Program-made: the position numbers and the translations under genes | Notes under the pieces: model-generated | What the model was told of the DNA's origin: nothing | Databases searched by the model: none | Seen by the model: only the letters and a program-made list of their open reading frames with translations | Part shown: positions 4,924 through 5,846 of the stretch, one piece after another | Layout: every line of letters starts with the position of its first letter | How positions within the stretch are numbered: the first letter of the stretch is position 1 | Assembly (NCBI GenBank): GCA_018067055.1 | Contig: JAGPVK010000346.1 | Coordinates: 1-5,846 of the forward strand | Direction of reading: 5' to 3' | DNA length: 5,846 nt | Source: Sphingomonadales bacterium | Lineage (GTDB): Bacteria > Pseudomonadota > Alphaproteobacteria > Sphingomonadales > Sphingomonadaceae

Positions 4924-4927
4924 AGGT
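4924..4927 (+). promoter_or_regulatory. ribosome binding site of the LysR gene
   Basis: AGGT stands six bases before the ATG at 4934. The match is modest but well placed, and the LysR winged-helix N-terminus begins at this ATG, so the start is convincing. Confidence 0.5.
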
Positions 4928-4933
4928 AAAAAC

Positions 4934-5815
4934 ATGCGTCTGCGTCACATCGAGATATTTCACGCCGTTTATCTGCACGGCACCGTCAGCGCCGCTGCAC
5001 GCGCGCTCAATGTCTCCCAGCCAGCTGTCACAAAAACGCTCAAGCATGCTGAGCAGCTGTTGGGATTTCCCCTGTTCGACAGACAAGCCGGTCGGCTGGT
5101 TCCCACCGATGACGCCCACACGCTTTTTATCGAAGTGGCTGATGTCCAGCAACGAGTCTCCTCTCTCCGCCAGGTAACCCGAAACCTTCGCAATGGTAGC
5201 GGATCTCTCCGCGTTTCTGTTTTGCCCTCGCTGGCACTCGACATTCTGCCGCGGGCAGTCAGCCTGTTTTCGAAAAAATATCCTGATGTTTATTTCGATC
5301 TCCAGACATTGCATCACGAGGAAATCGCCCGGTCGCTATACGAACGGGAGGCTGATATCGTCATCGCCTATCAGGCCCCGCCGGGACTGCCGGTCATTTC
5401 CAGCTGGCTCGGCGAAGGCGAACTCGGCCTGTTGTATCGGCGACAAGATCTGCCCGATTTGCCAGAGAGAGTTTCCCTGCAGGACGTCTGCAATGAAAGG
5501 TTCATCAGCCTCGCGGAAAGCGGCCCGATCGGTGATCTGCTTCGGCGCGAATTGGGCAGAAGCGGTGTCGAGCTCAACGAAATTCTGTCTGCCCGCACAT
5601 TTTATATCGGCTCCGCACTCGTTCGAAAAGGCATCGGGGTGGCGGTTCTCGACAACTTCACCGCTCAGGCGACAGTTGATGACGACCTGGTGTTCAGTCC
5701 GTTACAACCGACGCTGGCTTTCGATGTGTTTGCCATAACATTGGAGAGCAGACCGTTTTCTCACGTGGCGCAGGAATTTCTCAGCATATTCCGCACCTGC
5801 ATCGACGAAGCATGA
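4934..5815 (+). CDS. LysR-family transcriptional regulator
   Basis: This 293-residue cytoplasmic DNA-binding regulator has the standard LysR length. The N-terminal winged helix-turn-helix covers about residues 1-60. It contains GTVSAAARALNVSQPAVTKTLKHAE (16-40), where the recognition helix follows SQPAV, then LGFPLFDR (43-50) and the wing with R-LVPT. A linker helix runs to about residue 85. From about residue 90 (SLRVSVLPSLA...) to the end lies the periplasmic-binding-protein-like effector domain. The MRLRHIEIFHAVYLHGTVSAAA opening resembles the opine/LysR-type subgroup (NocR/OccR-like) more than the GcvA or CysB types; this is an impression. The effector is unknown. It is divergent from the symporter gene with 296 bp between, so control of that gene, and of itself, is the natural inference. 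A hairpin follows four bases... three bases after its stop. Confidence 0.93.
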   Translation: MRLRHIEIFHAVYLHGTVSAAARALNVSQPAVTKTLKHAEQLLGFPLFDRQAGRLVPTDDAHTLFIEVADVQQRVSSLRQVTRNLRNGSGSLRVSVLPSLALDILPRAVSLFSKKYPDVYFDLQTLHHEEIARSLYEREADIVIAYQAPPGLPVISSWLGEGELGLLYRRQDLPDLPERVSLQDVCNERFISLAESGPIGDLLRRELGRSGVELNEILSARTFYIGSALVRKGIGVAVLDNFTAQATVDDDLVFSPLQPTLAFDVFAITLESRPFSHVAQEFLSIFRTCIDEA

Positions 5816-5818
5816 ATT

Positions 5819-5846
5819 TGCAGGAGTGGCACAAGCCACCCCTGCA
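5819..5846 (+). terminator. strong hairpin, likely terminator of the LysR gene
   Basis: TGCAGGAGTGGC (5819-5830) and GCCACCCCTGCA (5835-5846) pair at 11 of 12 positions (one A-C mismatch at 5825/5840) around the tetraloop ACAA, starting three bases after the stop codon. The GC-rich stem and position fit a Rho-independent terminator. Whether a T-tract follows cannot be seen because the window ends at the stem. Confidence 0.7.

Noticed and set aside
4892..5317. 141-codon minus-strand frame opposite the LysR gene
   Set aside because: Shadow of the helix-turn-helix coding region, no SD or domain.
1..5846. CRISPR array, insertion sequence, toxin-antitoxin pair or defence cassette
   Set aside because: No regularly spaced repeats, transposase, terminal inverted repeats or paired small overlapping genes of recognisable type were found.

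Overview
The window most likely comes from a sphingomonad-type alphaproteobacterium. The thioredoxin reductase reads like sphingomonad TrxB, the partial first gene resembles the hydrolases that accompany exosortase A systems in that group, and the glycine-zipper surface-antigen domain is common there. GC is moderate: about 57% by hand count over 541-660, falling to about 45-47% in the centre (2881-3000, 3301-3360). This assignment is inferred from recognised protein style, not from a database search.

Layout. Positions 1-368 (+) hold the 3' end of an alpha/beta-hydrolase-like gene whose stop codon directly abuts the stop of trxB (369-1334, -). Upstream of trxB and also read leftward is a 409-residue predicted membrane-anchored or secreted protein (1527-2756, -). 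It has a glycine zipper and a C-terminal 17-kDa-surface-antigen-like domain, and a strong Shine-Dalgarno places its start at a GTG. From 2757 to 3398 lies a gene-poor, lower-GC stretch. It carries a hairpin, two doubtful small ORFs, a perfect 16-bp palindrome and a segment on the minus strand that keeps the geometry of the last two thirds of a tRNA including CCA. Positions 3399-4637 (-) encode a dicarboxylate/amino-acid:cation symporter. A 24-codon candidate leader ORF ends on the symporter start by an ATGA overlap, and an inverted repeat there could hide the only SD-like sequence. Divergent to it, 4934-5815 (+) encodes a LysR-type regulator followed by a strong hairpin at the window end.

How the parts may work together. 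The divergent LysR/symporter pair is the classic arrangement of a regulator controlling a neighbouring uptake gene, and the 296-bp space between them holds two short dyads whose centres are 22 bp apart. One of these dyads has the form CCTA-N4-6-TAGG. The same dyad, in the same orientation and with similar centre, also lies upstream of trxB and of the surface-antigen-like gene, so all three leftward genes share it. This shared element, the leader/SD-sequestering arrangement and the tRNA-like remnant are the least expected things here. No complete novel defence or mobile system is visible.
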